From VBDM01 sp964430565 (GTDB lineage Bacteria > Pseudomonadota > Gammaproteobacteria > Burkholderiales > SG8-39), in NCBI GenBank assembly GCA_964430565.1, contig CAYSFD010000049.1:1-33114 (forward strand): a DNA stretch of 33,114 nt, given 5' to 3'. The translations under genes and the position numbers were made by a program. The notes under the pieces were generated by a model, which saw only the letters and a program-made list of their open reading frames with translations, searched no databases and had not been told where the DNA came from. Positions 22,901 through 30,590 of this stretch are shown piece after piece; positions within the stretch are counted from its first letter, which is position 1; every line of letters begins with the position of its first letter.

Positions 22901-23860
22901 CTACATCTCCACCAGCGACGCACCCCAGGTGAAACCACCACCCACTCCCTGGAGCATGACTTTGTGTCCCGGCTTGATGCGGCCGTCGCGGATCGCGAGG
23001 TCGAGCGCAAGCGGAACCGAGGCGGCGGAGGTGTTGCCGTGACGGTCCACCGTGACGATGAGCTTGGATAAATCGACGCCGAGCTTTCTTGCAGTCGCCT
23101 CGAGGATGCGCACGTTGGCCTGGTGCGGAATGAGCCAGTCGATGTCTGCTATCGAGAGACCGCACAATGCGACGGTCTCGCGCCCGACTTCATCCAATAC
23201 CTTGACCGCGAATTTGAATACCGCTTGCCCATCCATCTGCACGTAGGGCGAGCCGACGATCTTGCCGCCGCAGACGTTGCCGGGCACCGAGAGGATGCCG
23301 GCATAGGAGCCGTCCGCGTGCAACACGCTTCCCAAGATGCCGGGTCTGGAGTCGGCCTTTAGGACCACCGCGCCGGCGCCGTCGCCGAACAGCACCGCCG
23401 TCCCGCGGTCGTTCCAGTCGAGGATTCGCGAATACACCTCGGTGCCGACCACCAGCGCGCAGCGATTCTGGCCGGAGCGGATGAACTTGTCTGCGATCGC
23501 CAGAGCGTAAACGAACCCGCTGCATACCGCTTGGACGTCAAAAGCCGCGCAGCCCTTGATTCCCAGCTTCGCCTGCATGATGCACGCCGTGCTCGGAAAG
23601 ATGTGATCGGGTGTCGCCGTGGCCACGATGATGAGATCGATTTCCGACGCAGCGACTCCAGCCGAGGCCAGGGCTTCGCGGCTTGCCTCGACGCCGAGAT
23701 CGCTGGAAGACTGCGAGGGTTCGGCGATGTGGCGCTGGCGAATGCCGGTGCGGGTGCGGATCCATTCGTCCGAGGTGTCCATACGCTTGGAAAGATCGTC
23801 GTTCGTCACGATCTTCGCCGGAAGACAACTGCCGGTGCCGACGATTCGCGACCAAATCAC
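22901..23860 (-). CDS. fabH: Beta-ketoacyl-[acyl-carrier-protein] synthase III
   Basis: FabH starts fatty acid synthesis by condensing acetyl-CoA with malonyl-ACP. The 319-residue thiolase-fold protein has the Cys-His-Asn triad C113 (VCSGFVYAL), H246 (PHQANVRI) and N276 (HGNTSAAS), plus GDGAGAVVL and the C-terminal GGGFTWGASLVEM. The start overlaps the plsX stop by 4 bases. All features are canonical. Confidence 0.97.
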   Translation of the reverse strand: MIWSRIVGTGSCLPAKIVTNDDLSKRMDTSDEWIRTRTGIRQRHIAEPSQSSSDLGVEASREALASAGVAASEIDLIIVATATPDHIFPSTACIMQAKLGIKGCAAFDVQAVCSGFVYALAIADKFIRSGQNRCALVVGTEVYSRILDWNDRGTAVLFGDGAGAVVLKADSRPGILGSVLHADGSYAGILSVPGNVCGGKIVGSPYVQMDGQAVFKFAVKVLDEVGRETVALCGLSIADIDWLIPHQANVRILEATARKLGVDLSKLIVTVDRHGNTSAASVPLALDLAIRDGRIKPGHKVMLQGVGGGFTWGASLVEM

Positions 23861-24879
23861 GACGAGGCCTCAGCCTGCTCGGCCTCGCCGAAGCGCTGCA
23901 TCAGGCGATGCATCACTTCATTGCGCACTTCTTCCATGGCCCGCTCGATCGCGCGCGCGAAGCCGAAAACATCGGTGGAGCCGTGGCTCTTCACCACGAT
24001 ACCTCTCAATCCGAGCAAGGTCGCGCCGTTGAATCGGCGGGGATCGAGCCGCTGCCGGAACGCGTGGAGTACCGGCATCACGATGGCGCCGACGAGCCTT
24101 GTCAGAATGCTGCGCATGAATTCTTCGCGAATATAGCTTCGCACCATCTGCACCAATCCCTCGGAGGCCTTGAGCATGACATTGCCGACGAAACCGTCGC
24201 ACACGACGACATCGGCCTCCCCCTTGTAGATTCCATCGCCCTCGATGTTGCCGATGAAATTGAGATCGCTTTCCCGCAGCAACTCGGCTGCGCGCTTCAC
24301 TACCTCGTTGCCCTTGATATTTTCCTCGCCGATATTGAGAAGCCCCACGCTCGGCCTGTCCTTGTGCTCCACTGCCGAAACCAGCGTCGCGCCCATGATG
24401 GCAAATTGCAGCAGGTGCTCGGGCCCACAATCGACATTCGCGCCAAGATCGAGAACGTAAGTGCTGCCCCGCACGGTCGGCAGCGCGGAGATGATCGCGG
24501 GGCGATCGATCCCCGGAAGCATCTTGAGGACGAAGCGCGAGACCGCCATCAGCGCTCCCGTATTTCCGGCGCTCACACAGGCATGCGCCTCGCCGCTCTT
24601 GACGAGGTCGACCGCCACCCGCATCGACGAATCCTTTTTGTTGCGCAGCGCACTCGCCGGCGACTCGTCCATCAGCACGACCTCGCTCGCAGGATGCACG
24701 CGCAGACGCGGATTGGGCCTGGCGCGGCGCGCTTTCAGCTCGGCCTCGATGGCGTCCTGCAGTCCGACCAGAACGATGTCGACATCCGCGTTGGATTCGA
24801 GGAAATTGAGCGCAGCCGGGACGGTAACGTGCGGGCCGTGGTCCCCGCCCATGCAGTCAATGGCTATGGTGATGTCCAT
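23857..24879 (-). CDS. plsX: Phosphate acyltransferase
   Basis: PlsX converts acyl-ACP to acyl-phosphate, the donor for PlsY in phosphatidic acid synthesis. The 340-residue protein begins MDITIAIDCMGGDHGPHVTV and has SAGNTGALMA, LDLGANVDC, VGLLNIGEENIKGNEVVKRA and VVCDGFVGNVMLKASEG, all diagnostic. No clear Shine-Dalgarno sequence precedes the ATG; instead a 7-bp hairpin stands 11 bases upstream. It is the first lipid gene after rpmF, matching the conserved rpmF-plsX-fabH order. Confidence 0.97.
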   Translation of the reverse strand: MDITIAIDCMGGDHGPHVTVPAALNFLESNADVDIVLVGLQDAIEAELKARRARPNPRLRVHPASEVVLMDESPASALRNKKDSSMRVAVDLVKSGEAHACVSAGNTGALMAVSRFVLKMLPGIDRPAIISALPTVRGSTYVLDLGANVDCGPEHLLQFAIMGATLVSAVEHKDRPSVGLLNIGEENIKGNEVVKRAAELLRESDLNFIGNIEGDGIYKGEADVVVCDGFVGNVMLKASEGLVQMVRSYIREEFMRSILTRLVGAIVMPVLHAFRQRLDPRRFNGATLLGLRGIVVKSHGSTDVFGFARAIERAMEEVRNEVMHRLMQRFGEAEQAEASS

Positions 24880-24890
24880 GCAGGCGCGGC

Positions 24891-24910
24891 GCGAAGCGTT
24901 CCTGCTTCGC
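24891..24910 (-). other. Small perfect hairpin in the rpmF-plsX gap
   Basis: GCGAAGC and GCTTCGC form a perfect 7-bp stem around a six-base loop (24898-24903), ending 11 bases before the plsX ATG. No T-tract follows. It could be an mRNA-processing or translation-control element between an abundant ribosomal protein message and a weakly translated enzyme; this is inferred. Confidence 0.4.
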
Positions 24911-24962
24911 TCGATAGAAGGGCTGAACTCGGCGTCGGAAGTCGCTCAAGCCAGGCGATGCC

Positions 24963-25142
24963 TTACTCGCTCCCGGTCTTGACGACCCTCTTACCCCGGT
25001 AGTAGCCGCTCGGGCTGATGTGATGACGCAGATGCACTTCGCCCGTGGTGGGCTCGACCGCAAGCGGCGGATTGGTGAGAAAATCGTGAGAGCGGTGCAT
25101 GCCGCGCTTCGAAGGCGACTTCTTGTTCTGCTGGACTGCCAT
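24963..25142 (-). CDS. rpmF: 50S ribosomal protein L32
   Basis: This 59-residue ribosomal protein reads MAVQQNKKSPSKRGMHRSHD, continuing with FLTNPPLAVEPTTGEVHLRH and HISPSGYYRGKRVVKTGSE. The sequence MAVQQNKKSPSKRGMHRSHD is the standard proteobacterial L32 opening. It is a non-zinc form with no cysteines. It starts 18 bases after the yceD stop and leads into plsX, the conserved yceD-rpmF-plsX order. Confidence 0.98.
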   Translation of the reverse strand: MAVQQNKKSPSKRGMHRSHDFLTNPPLAVEPTTGEVHLRHHISPSGYYRGKRVVKTGSE

Positions 25143-25160
25143 ATGAAAACTCCTTCAAGT

Positions 25161-25586
25161 TCACGTGGCCGGACTGTCCCGGCCGCACGCTGCGTGCCGC
25201 GGCACCATCGGCAAGGCGAGGATCACTTCGTCCTCGACAAGCTTCCCGATGTCCATGCGTCGGGAAGCGAGCACGCGGTCTATATCGTCGTCGGCTTCCG
25301 AGATCTCAGAGAGGCTCTCGGCGAGCTGCAGTTCAGCGTCAACCGCGATGGAAACCGGGAGCGGATCGAGGCAGCGCTGGCACAGCAGCTGCACGCATCC
25401 TTTCACCGAAATCCGCAAACACGGTCTACCGTTGCCCGCCCTTCCCCCGCTCAGCCGGTACTCCAAGCCTTCAGTCGAGCCCTGCATCTGCGCGAGGCGC
25501 GAAAGCTCTTGCATCTCCAGCAGGCCCCGCTTTTCCAACGCGGCATCGGCAAACTGGAGGCTGTCGATCACCCCCGCTTGCGACAT
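25161..25586 (-). CDS. yceD: DUF177/YceD-family protein (23S rRNA accumulation protein)
   Basis: This 141-residue protein belongs to the family encoded upstream of rpmF and linked to 23S rRNA accumulation. Conserved segments are CLRISVKGCVQLLCQRCLDP, with a CQRC pair, then LVEDEVILALPMVPRHAAC. It is the first gene of the long minus-strand block. Its ATG lies only 9 bases from a near-consensus -10 element, so the transcript is probably leaderless or nearly so. The opposite-strand DUF4124 gene starts 10 bases away. Confidence 0.92.
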   Translation of the reverse strand: MSQAGVIDSLQFADAALEKRGLLEMQELSRLAQMQGSTEGLEYRLSGGRAGNGRPCLRISVKGCVQLLCQRCLDPLPVSIAVDAELQLAESLSEISEADDDIDRVLASRRMDIGKLVEDEVILALPMVPRHAACGRDSPAT

Positions 25587-25595
25587 AAGGCGCGC

Positions 25596-25624
25596 ATGAT
25601 ATTATGTTTGCCTCCGAGTGTCAA
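25596..25624 (-). promoter_or_regulatory. Near-consensus sigma-70 promoter for yceD-rpmF
   Basis: On the minus strand TTGACA (25619-25624) and TATCAT (25596-25601) are separated by exactly 17 bases. The expected transcription start falls within about 3 bases of the yceD ATG (25586), which implies a leaderless mRNA. The -10 overlaps the first annotated start codon of the divergent DUF4124 gene. Confidence 0.7.
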
Positions 25625-26069
25625 AAGAAATTCCAAGTTGTTCAGAGCGTTACTGCACTTTTTGGTGTTCATGGCGGTCGCGGCGCCGGCCTTCGCCCAG
25701 GTTTACAAATGGGTGGACGAGCGAGGCGTGACGCATTATGGCGAGCGGCCGCCTCAAGGCCGCAAGGCAAGCGAGGTGCCGCACAAACTTGGGACTCCTG
25801 GCCCGGCTGCCACAGTCAGGGAGAACCCGCCGCCCCAGGATCGCAGTCCACAGCAGGGCCAGGCGCCAACGCAGGACCGCACTCCGCAGCCGGCCCAAGC
25901 CCAGGCGGCACCGCCCTTGGACAGGGAAGCTCAGGATGCGGTGAGGCGCCAGGAGCAGTGCAATCAGCAGCGCGACCTGCTTGCCCGTTTGAGACAAAAC
26001 ACGCAACTGGATGTTGCGGGCGCGATCGCGAGGCAGGAAAAGACGGTTGCCGAGCTATGCAAGAGTTAG
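25596..26069 (+). CDS. DUF4124-domain exported protein
   Basis: This 157-residue protein has a signal peptide ending at APAFA-QVYKWVD, then the DUF4124 core (VYKWVDERGVTHYGERPPQG) and a Pro/Gln-rich linker. The helical tail has two cysteines (EEQC-like EQCNQQRDLL and AELCKS). Function is unknown; the family is periplasmic and widespread in Beta- and Gammaproteobacteria. The start is uncertain: ATG 25596 lies inside the -10 of the divergent yceD promoter, and TTG 25638 would give a more ordinary signal peptide (FRALLHFLVFMAVAAPAFA). The stop is 4 bases before the maf start. Confidence 0.85.
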   Translation: MILCLPPSVKRNSKLFRALLHFLVFMAVAAPAFAQVYKWVDERGVTHYGERPPQGRKASEVPHKLGTPGPAATVRENPPPQDRSPQQGQAPTQDRTPQPAQAQAAPPLDREAQDAVRRQEQCNQQRDLLARLRQNTQLDVAGAIARQEKTVAELCKS

Positions 26070-26073
26070 GCAA

Positions 26074-26649
26074 ATGCAGCTGGTCCTCGCCTCCACCTCG
26101 CCTTATCGGCGCGTCCTGCTTGAGCGGCTCGGAATTCCGTTTTCGGTTGCAGACCCAGGAGTAGTCGAAGAACGCCTTCCCGGCGAGGCGCCGGAGAGCA
26201 TGGCGCGGCGCCTCGCCGAAGCCAAAGCGCTCTCCGTAGCGCGCGGCTTTCGCGACGCCTTGGTCATCGGCTGTGACCAGGTCGCGGTAAGAAACGCCGA
26301 GGTGCTCGGCAAGCCCGGCTCACACGAAAACGCCGTGCGTCAGCTTCGCGCCTTGTCGGGCGGCGAGGCTGTATTTCACACGGCGGTTTGCGTGCACAAC
26401 ACCGCCGACGGTACGAGCCGGATCCGCGTCGTGCCGTGCCGCGTCACTTTCCGCAAGCTCGACGAAGGAGCAATCGAGCGCTATCTCGCTCGCGAGCAAC
26501 CCTACGATTGCGCCGGCAGCGCCAAGTCGGAAGGCCTCGGCATCGCGCTGATCGCGAAAATGGAAGGCGAAGACCCGAACGCCCTCATCGGCCTGCCGTT
26601 GATCGCACTGGTGGATTTGTTGCACGAGCAAGGGTTGAATGTCCTCTGA
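26074..26649 (+). CDS. yceF: Maf-family nucleotide pyrophosphatase, YceF type (7-methyl-GTP)
   Basis: Maf proteins hydrolyse modified nucleoside triphosphates; the YceF subgroup prefers 7-methyl-GTP. The start is ATG 26074 (MQLVLASTSPYRRVLLERLG), giving 191 residues. Conserved sites include LASTSPYR, VIGCDQVAV (catalytic Asp) and the subgroup ending AGSAKSEGLGIALI with LIGLPL. The YceF reading rests on AGSxKSEGLG; substrate preference is inferred. It overlaps the next methyltransferase gene by 11 bases. Confidence 0.93.
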   Translation: MQLVLASTSPYRRVLLERLGIPFSVADPGVVEERLPGEAPESMARRLAEAKALSVARGFRDALVIGCDQVAVRNAEVLGKPGSHENAVRQLRALSGGEAVFHTAVCVHNTADGTSRIRVVPCRVTFRKLDEGAIERYLAREQPYDCAGSAKSEGLGIALIAKMEGEDPNALIGLPLIALVDLLHEQGLNVL

Positions 26650-27355
26650 CGCGAAGGGCTCGCTTTACCTCCTGCCGAACACCTTGGGCGAAACCGCTGC
26701 CGATGCCGTCATACCGGCTGCGGTGATGGAGCGTGCCCGATCGCTCGATTACCTCATTGCCGAAGATCCGAAAGCGGCCCGCGCTTTCCTGAAACGCATC
26801 GGGTCGACGCGGGCGCTGCAAGGCATCCGCGTCGAGCGACTCGACCACAACACGCGGGCGAGCGACATCGCTTTGCTGCTCGAGCCCGTGCTCGCCGGCG
26901 ACGACGCGGGCCTGCTGTCCGAGGCTGGGATGCCGGCGGTTGCCGATCCCGGGGCCAACTTGGTACGGCTCGCGCACGAGCGGGGCGTGCGCGTCGTGCC
27001 TTTGAGTGGCCCTTCTTCGATTCTGCTCGCCCTTTGCGCCTCAGGGCTTGAGGGACAACGATTCGCATTTCACGGTTATCTTTCGGTCGCGGAGGCCGAG
27101 CTGGTCCCCGCGCTAAAGGAGCTCGAGCGCCACTCGCGGCGGCTCAGGCAGACCCAGATATTCATCGAGACGCCTTATCGGAACGACCGCACGCTCACCG
27201 TCGCTTTGCGCTCCCTCGCTCCCGATACCCTGGTGTGCATCGCCACCGATTTGACCCTGGAATCGGAATCGGTGCGGACCCAGACGGTCGCCGCGTGGCG
27301 CAAACGACCGCCGCAGCTCAAGGGGCGGCCGACGGTTTTTCTGTTTTTGGGTTGA
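26639..27355 (+). CDS. SAM-dependent methyltransferase, RsmI-like (tetrapyrrole methylase fold)
   Basis: This 238-residue protein has the tetrapyrrole-methylase fold: LYLLPNTLGE, DYLIAEDPKAARAFLKRI, LLSEAGMPAVADPG and VPLSGPSSILLALCASGL, the last two corresponding to RsmI SDAGxPxxxDPG and PLPGPCAxxxAL. It is shorter than RsmI (about 286 residues) and belongs to the paralogous group encoded beside maf in Betaproteobacteria. The substrate is unknown; rRNA or a small molecule are both possible. It overlaps maf by 11 bases, so the two are translationally coupled. Confidence 0.85.
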   Translation: MSSDAKGSLYLLPNTLGETAADAVIPAAVMERARSLDYLIAEDPKAARAFLKRIGSTRALQGIRVERLDHNTRASDIALLLEPVLAGDDAGLLSEAGMPAVADPGANLVRLAHERGVRVVPLSGPSSILLALCASGLEGQRFAFHGYLSVAEAELVPALKELERHSRRLRQTQIFIETPYRNDRTLTVALRSLAPDTLVCIATDLTLESESVRTQTVAAWRKRPPQLKGRPTVFLFLG

Positions 27356-27368
27356 ATCCGGGAAGTAC

Positions 27369-27389
27369 GACGGGGATGTGTTCCCCGTC
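27369..27389 (+). terminator. Hairpin after the methyltransferase gene (weak terminator candidate)
   Basis: GACGGGGA and TCCCCGTC pair as a perfect 8-bp stem with a five-base loop (TGTGT), 13 bases after the stop codon. No T-tract follows, so intrinsic termination would be weak; the hairpin may instead stabilise the 3' end of the yceF transcript. Confidence 0.4.
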
Positions 27390-27437
27390 AGGCGCACTTA
27401 TACTTAGAACCGGCTCGGCGCTTCAAACGGACACCTA

Positions 27438-28961
27438 GTGACCACAATCAGGCAGGAACATCTCATCCAAAGCGTCGCCGACGCGCTGCAATACATCAGC
27501 TACTACCATCCGCGCGACTACATTCAGCACCTCGCGCGCGCCTACGAGCGCGAGCAGTCGCCCGCGGCGAAGGACGCAATCGCCCAGATCCTCACCAACT
27601 CGCGCATGTGCGCCGAAGGCCACCGGCCGATCTGCCAGGATACGGGCATCGTCAACGTGTTTCTCAAAATCGGGATGGAGGTGCGCTGGGACGCGAAGCT
27701 GTCGGTCACCGACATGGTGAACGAAGGTCTGCGGCGCGGTTATCTTGACCCGGACAACAAGCTGCGCGCCTCCATCGTCGAGGATCCGATTTTCGGCCGC
27801 AAGAACACGAAGGACAACACCCCGGCGGTGATCCACATGGAGCTCGTGCCGGGGAACACGATCGCTGTGGATGTCGCGGCCAAGGGCGCCGGCTCGGAGA
27901 ACAAATCCAAGTTCGCGATGCTCAATCCCTCGGACTCGATCGTCGACTGGGTGCTGAAGACCGTGCCGACGATGGGAGCGGGATGGTGTCCGCCGGGGAT
28001 GCTCGGGATCGGCGTCGGCGGCACGGCCGAGAAGGCCATGGTGATGGCCAAAGAGTCGCTCATGGAACCGATCGACATGCACGAGCTGCTCGAGCGAGGC
28101 CCCGGCGACAAGCTCGAGGCCCTGCGCATCGAGCTGTACGACAAAGTCAACCAGCTCGGCATCGGCGCTCAGGGGCTAGGCGGGCTCTCCACGGTGCTCG
28201 ACGTCAAGATCAGAACGTTTCCGACGCACGCGGGATCGCAGCCGATCGCGATGATCCCGAACTGCGCCGCGACCCGGCACATCCACTTCGTGCTCGACGG
28301 CTTGGGTCCGGCCGAGTTCGAGGCACCGTCGCTGGATGATTGGCCCAAGGTCACCTGGAGGCCATCCGAGCAGGCGAAGCGCGTGAACCTCGATGCACTC
28401 ACGCGCGAGGAAGTGAAGACCTGGAAGCCGGGCGAGACGCTGCTGCTCTCGGGCCGGATGCTCACCGGCCGCGACGCCGCGCACAAGCGCATCCAGGACA
28501 TGCTCGACCAAGGCGAGAAGCTGCCGGTCGAATTCGCCAATCGCGTCATCTACTACGTCGGTCCGGTCGATCCGGTGAGGGATGAGGTCGTCGGCCCGGC
28601 CGGCCCGACCACTTCCACACGCATGGATAAGTTCACCGAGATGATGCTCGGACAAACGGGCCTTGCCGCCATGATCGGCAAAGGCGAGCGCGGACCGGCC
28701 GCGATCGAGGCGATCCGGAAGCACAAGGCTGCTTCGCTCATTGCGGTAGGCGGCGCCGCGTATCTCGTCGCCAAGGCGATCCGCAAATCCAGAGTCCTCG
28801 CCTTCGGCGACCTCGGCATGGAAGCCATTTATGAGTTTGAAGTAAAGGAGATGCCGGTCACGGTCGCCGTCGATGCGAACGGCAATTCGGTTCACCAAAC
28901 GGGTCCGGCGGAATGGGAAAAGCGCATCAAGCACTTCAAGATTCCGGTCGCAGTGGCATGA
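27438..28961 (+). CDS. fumA: Fumarate hydratase, class I (iron-sulfur)
   Basis: This enzyme interconverts fumarate and malate in the TCA cycle using a 4Fe-4S cluster. The 507-residue single-chain protein joins the alpha part (residues about 1-290) and beta part. Its three cluster cysteines are C66 (RPICQDTG), C184 (GWCPPGMLGIG) and C276 (IPNCAATRHIHF). The beta part has VGPAGPTTSTRMD, MIGKGERG, VGGAAYLVAKAI and DLGMEAIYEFEV. The start is GTG 27438. Class I fumarase is oxygen-sensitive; whether a class II enzyme also exists lies outside the window. The symbol could equally be fumB. Confidence 0.95.
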   Translation: MTTIRQEHLIQSVADALQYISYYHPRDYIQHLARAYEREQSPAAKDAIAQILTNSRMCAEGHRPICQDTGIVNVFLKIGMEVRWDAKLSVTDMVNEGLRRGYLDPDNKLRASIVEDPIFGRKNTKDNTPAVIHMELVPGNTIAVDVAAKGAGSENKSKFAMLNPSDSIVDWVLKTVPTMGAGWCPPGMLGIGVGGTAEKAMVMAKESLMEPIDMHELLERGPGDKLEALRIELYDKVNQLGIGAQGLGGLSTVLDVKIRTFPTHAGSQPIAMIPNCAATRHIHFVLDGLGPAEFEAPSLDDWPKVTWRPSEQAKRVNLDALTREEVKTWKPGETLLLSGRMLTGRDAAHKRIQDMLDQGEKLPVEFANRVIYYVGPVDPVRDEVVGPAGPTTSTRMDKFTEMMLGQTGLAAMIGKGERGPAAIEAIRKHKAASLIAVGGAAYLVAKAIRKSRVLAFGDLGMEAIYEFEVKEMPVTVAVDANGNSVHQTGPAEWEKRIKHFKIPVAVA

Positions 28962-28987
28962 CATATATGCTGAGGAACCCCGAGCAT

Positions 28988-29057
28988 GTCATCCCCGCGA
29001 AAGCGGGGATCCAGCGGCTGGCTGAACTTCCTGGATTCCCGCTTCCGCGGGAATGAC
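28988..29057. repeat. Dispersed palindromic repeat, copy 2 (complete hairpin form)
   Basis: The left arm GTCATCCCCGCGAAAGCGG...GATCCAG and right arm CTGGATTCCCGCTTCCGCGG...AATGAC are inverted repeats of about 27 bases around a short centre. It occupies the gap after fumarase. A long open frame crosses it in phase with the next gene, so automatic calls may extend that gene's N-terminus into the repeat. Confidence 0.8.
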
Positions 29058-29069
29058 GACATTGCGCCT

Positions 29070-29693
29070 GTGAGTTCGAGCCACACCGGAGCAATCCTGC
29101 TCAAATGCCTCGGCCCGCTGCACGCACCCGGGAACCTTCCGGAAGTCTTGACGAAGCTCGCGCGCGAATACGTCCCCTTCGCTGAGGGCGTCGCCGCCCA
29201 CGCGGGAGTCGAGGTTGAGGAAACCTATGCGTACTTGTTCTCGCGAGAGCCCGGCGCAATCACTCCTGCGGTACTTGAGGATGTCGCCGGAGGCGCTCGC
29301 GCTTTGCCGAATTTCAAAGACTTGCAGATCGGCGCGACCCGGCTCCAACCGGTCTTCGACGCACCGGGCGCCTTGCGCGGCGAAGCCGCGCCGTTTCACT
29401 ACGTCGTCGAAACCGACGTTGTCCCGCAGCACGAGGCCGACTTGAACGCCTGGTATGACACCGAGCACATGCCCGGCCTGGCCGCCTGTCCGGGAAGCGT
29501 ACGCGCCCGGCGCTTTCGCAATCCCGACGGCTCGCCCCGCTACCACGCCTGCTACGACCTCGCGCTTGCGGAGACACTGGGGAGCGAACCCTGGCTTGCG
29601 GTGCGCCATAGCGCGTGGAGCGACCGTGTGCGGCCGCATTTCCGCAACACCAAGCGGACCCTGTTCCGGCGGCTATTCGAGATCGAGCTTTGA
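29070..29693 (+). CDS. Uncharacterised protein with EthD-like/dimeric alpha-beta barrel C-terminal half
   Basis: I do not recognise a named function. The start chosen is GTG 29070 (SSSHTGAILLKCLGPL), giving 207 residues; an in-frame ATG at 28986 would translate the palindromic repeat and is rejected. The N-terminal half contains LPEVLTKLAREYVPFAE, GVAAHAGVEVEETYAYL and LPNFKDLQIGATRLQPVF. The C-terminal half (about 115-207) reads HYVVETDVVPQHEADLNAWYD, TEHMPGLAACPGSVRARRF and HSAWSDRVRPHFRN. Its NAWYDxEHxPxL pattern is typical of small dimeric alpha-beta barrel proteins. Its stop overlaps the start of a permease gene, and a ring-cleaving dioxygenase follows, so a catabolic link is possible. 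Confidence 0.75.
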   Translation: MSSSHTGAILLKCLGPLHAPGNLPEVLTKLAREYVPFAEGVAAHAGVEVEETYAYLFSREPGAITPAVLEDVAGGARALPNFKDLQIGATRLQPVFDAPGALRGEAAPFHYVVETDVVPQHEADLNAWYDTEHMPGLAACPGSVRARRFRNPDGSPRYHACYDLALAETLGSEPWLAVRHSAWSDRVRPHFRNTKRTLFRRLFEIEL

Positions 29694-30577
29694 CTCCCCT
29701 CCCGCGCTGGCTGGGCGTCGCGATCCTGCTCGTCATCGCGGTCACTTTCAGCCTCAACCACATCGCGGCGCGCGTCGCCTTCGACCACGGCGTCAACGTC
29801 GTCACGGGGGTGGCGTTCCGTTCCGGCGGCACCGCGCTCGCGTTGTTCGCGTTGCTTCTCGCGCTGCGCGTGCCGCTCACGCTTCCCGCCTCCACGCGGT
29901 GGCGGGCGCTGGCTATCGGCGTCGTCGTGGCGGTGCAAAGCTACTGCATCTACGCCGCCGTCGCGCGATTGCCCGTCGCGCTTGCGCTCCTCACTTTCAA
30001 CACCTATCCGCTGCTGTTCGCGCTCATGGCCTGGGCGGCCGGGATGGAGCGCCCCTCGCGCAGCGCGTTCGCGGCGATGCTGGTCGCGCTTTTCGGCCTG
30101 GCGCTCGCGCTCGACGTTGCGCCGAGCGGAGGCGAGCTCGCCGCGCGCTGGGAGGAGATCGGCGCAGGAGTGGCGTTTGCGACCGGCGCGTCGCTCTCCT
30201 TTGCTCTGGTGCTCTTTCTCAATGCCCGCTGGCTGCACGGCGTGGATGGCCGCGTACGCAGCTTTCTCACCATGTCGAGCTGCAGCGCAGTGGCGATCGC
30301 CGGTGCCGCCGCGACCGGGTTCGCCCTGCCCGCCGATGGGACGGGATGGCTCGGCTTGATCCTGCTCACCCTCTTCTACGGTTCGGCGATCACCGCCCTG
30401 TTCGTGCTTCAACCGCGCATGCGATCCACGAGCGACGTGGCGGTGCTCAATTTCGAGCCGGTGGCGCTGCTCTTTCTCGGCTGGGTCATCCTCGGCCAAA
30501 GCCTTGGACCGCTGCAGGTCGCCGGCGCGCTCATCGTCATCGGCTCGGTCGTCGCGCTCGGCATGGCGAAGCGCTAG
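29690..30577 (+). CDS. EamA-family (DMT superfamily) permease
   Basis: This inner-membrane transporter of 295 residues has about ten membrane segments in two EamA repeats, the second beginning near WEEIGAGVAFATGASLSFALV. It ends with the typical VLNFEPVALLFLGWVILGQS, LGPLQVAGALIVIGSVVALG. The substrate is unknown; DMT permeases export amino acids or metabolites or import small compounds. The start is TTG 29690, overlapping the previous stop (TTGA); GTG 29615 is a longer alternative. Its position just before a dioxygenase pair suggests transport of an aromatic compound or a product, an inference from context. Confidence 0.85.
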   Translation: MTPLPRWLGVAILLVIAVTFSLNHIAARVAFDHGVNVVTGVAFRSGGTALALFALLLALRVPLTLPASTRWRALAIGVVVAVQSYCIYAAVARLPVALALLTFNTYPLLFALMAWAAGMERPSRSAFAAMLVALFGLALALDVAPSGGELAARWEEIGAGVAFATGASLSFALVLFLNARWLHGVDGRVRSFLTMSSCSAVAIAGAAATGFALPADGTGWLGLILLTLFYGSAITALFVLQPRMRSTSDVAVLNFEPVALLFLGWVILGQSLGPLQVAGALIVIGSVVALGMAKR

Positions 30578-30590
30578 AATTCCGGCATCC

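Noticed and set aside
21219..23165. Apparent 648-residue FabG with a large N-terminal extension
   Set aside because: The extension is an out-of-frame reading of fabD; FabG starts at 21962/21965 with its own ribosome-binding site.
23683..25002. Long plus-strand frame opposite plsX
   Set aside because: Low-complexity His/Arg/Asp-rich translation typical of the antisense of a GC-rich gene; PlsX is unmistakable on the other strand.
28986..29069. ATG start at 28986 for the EthD-like gene
   Set aside because: It would translate the palindromic repeat; GTG 29070 is after it.
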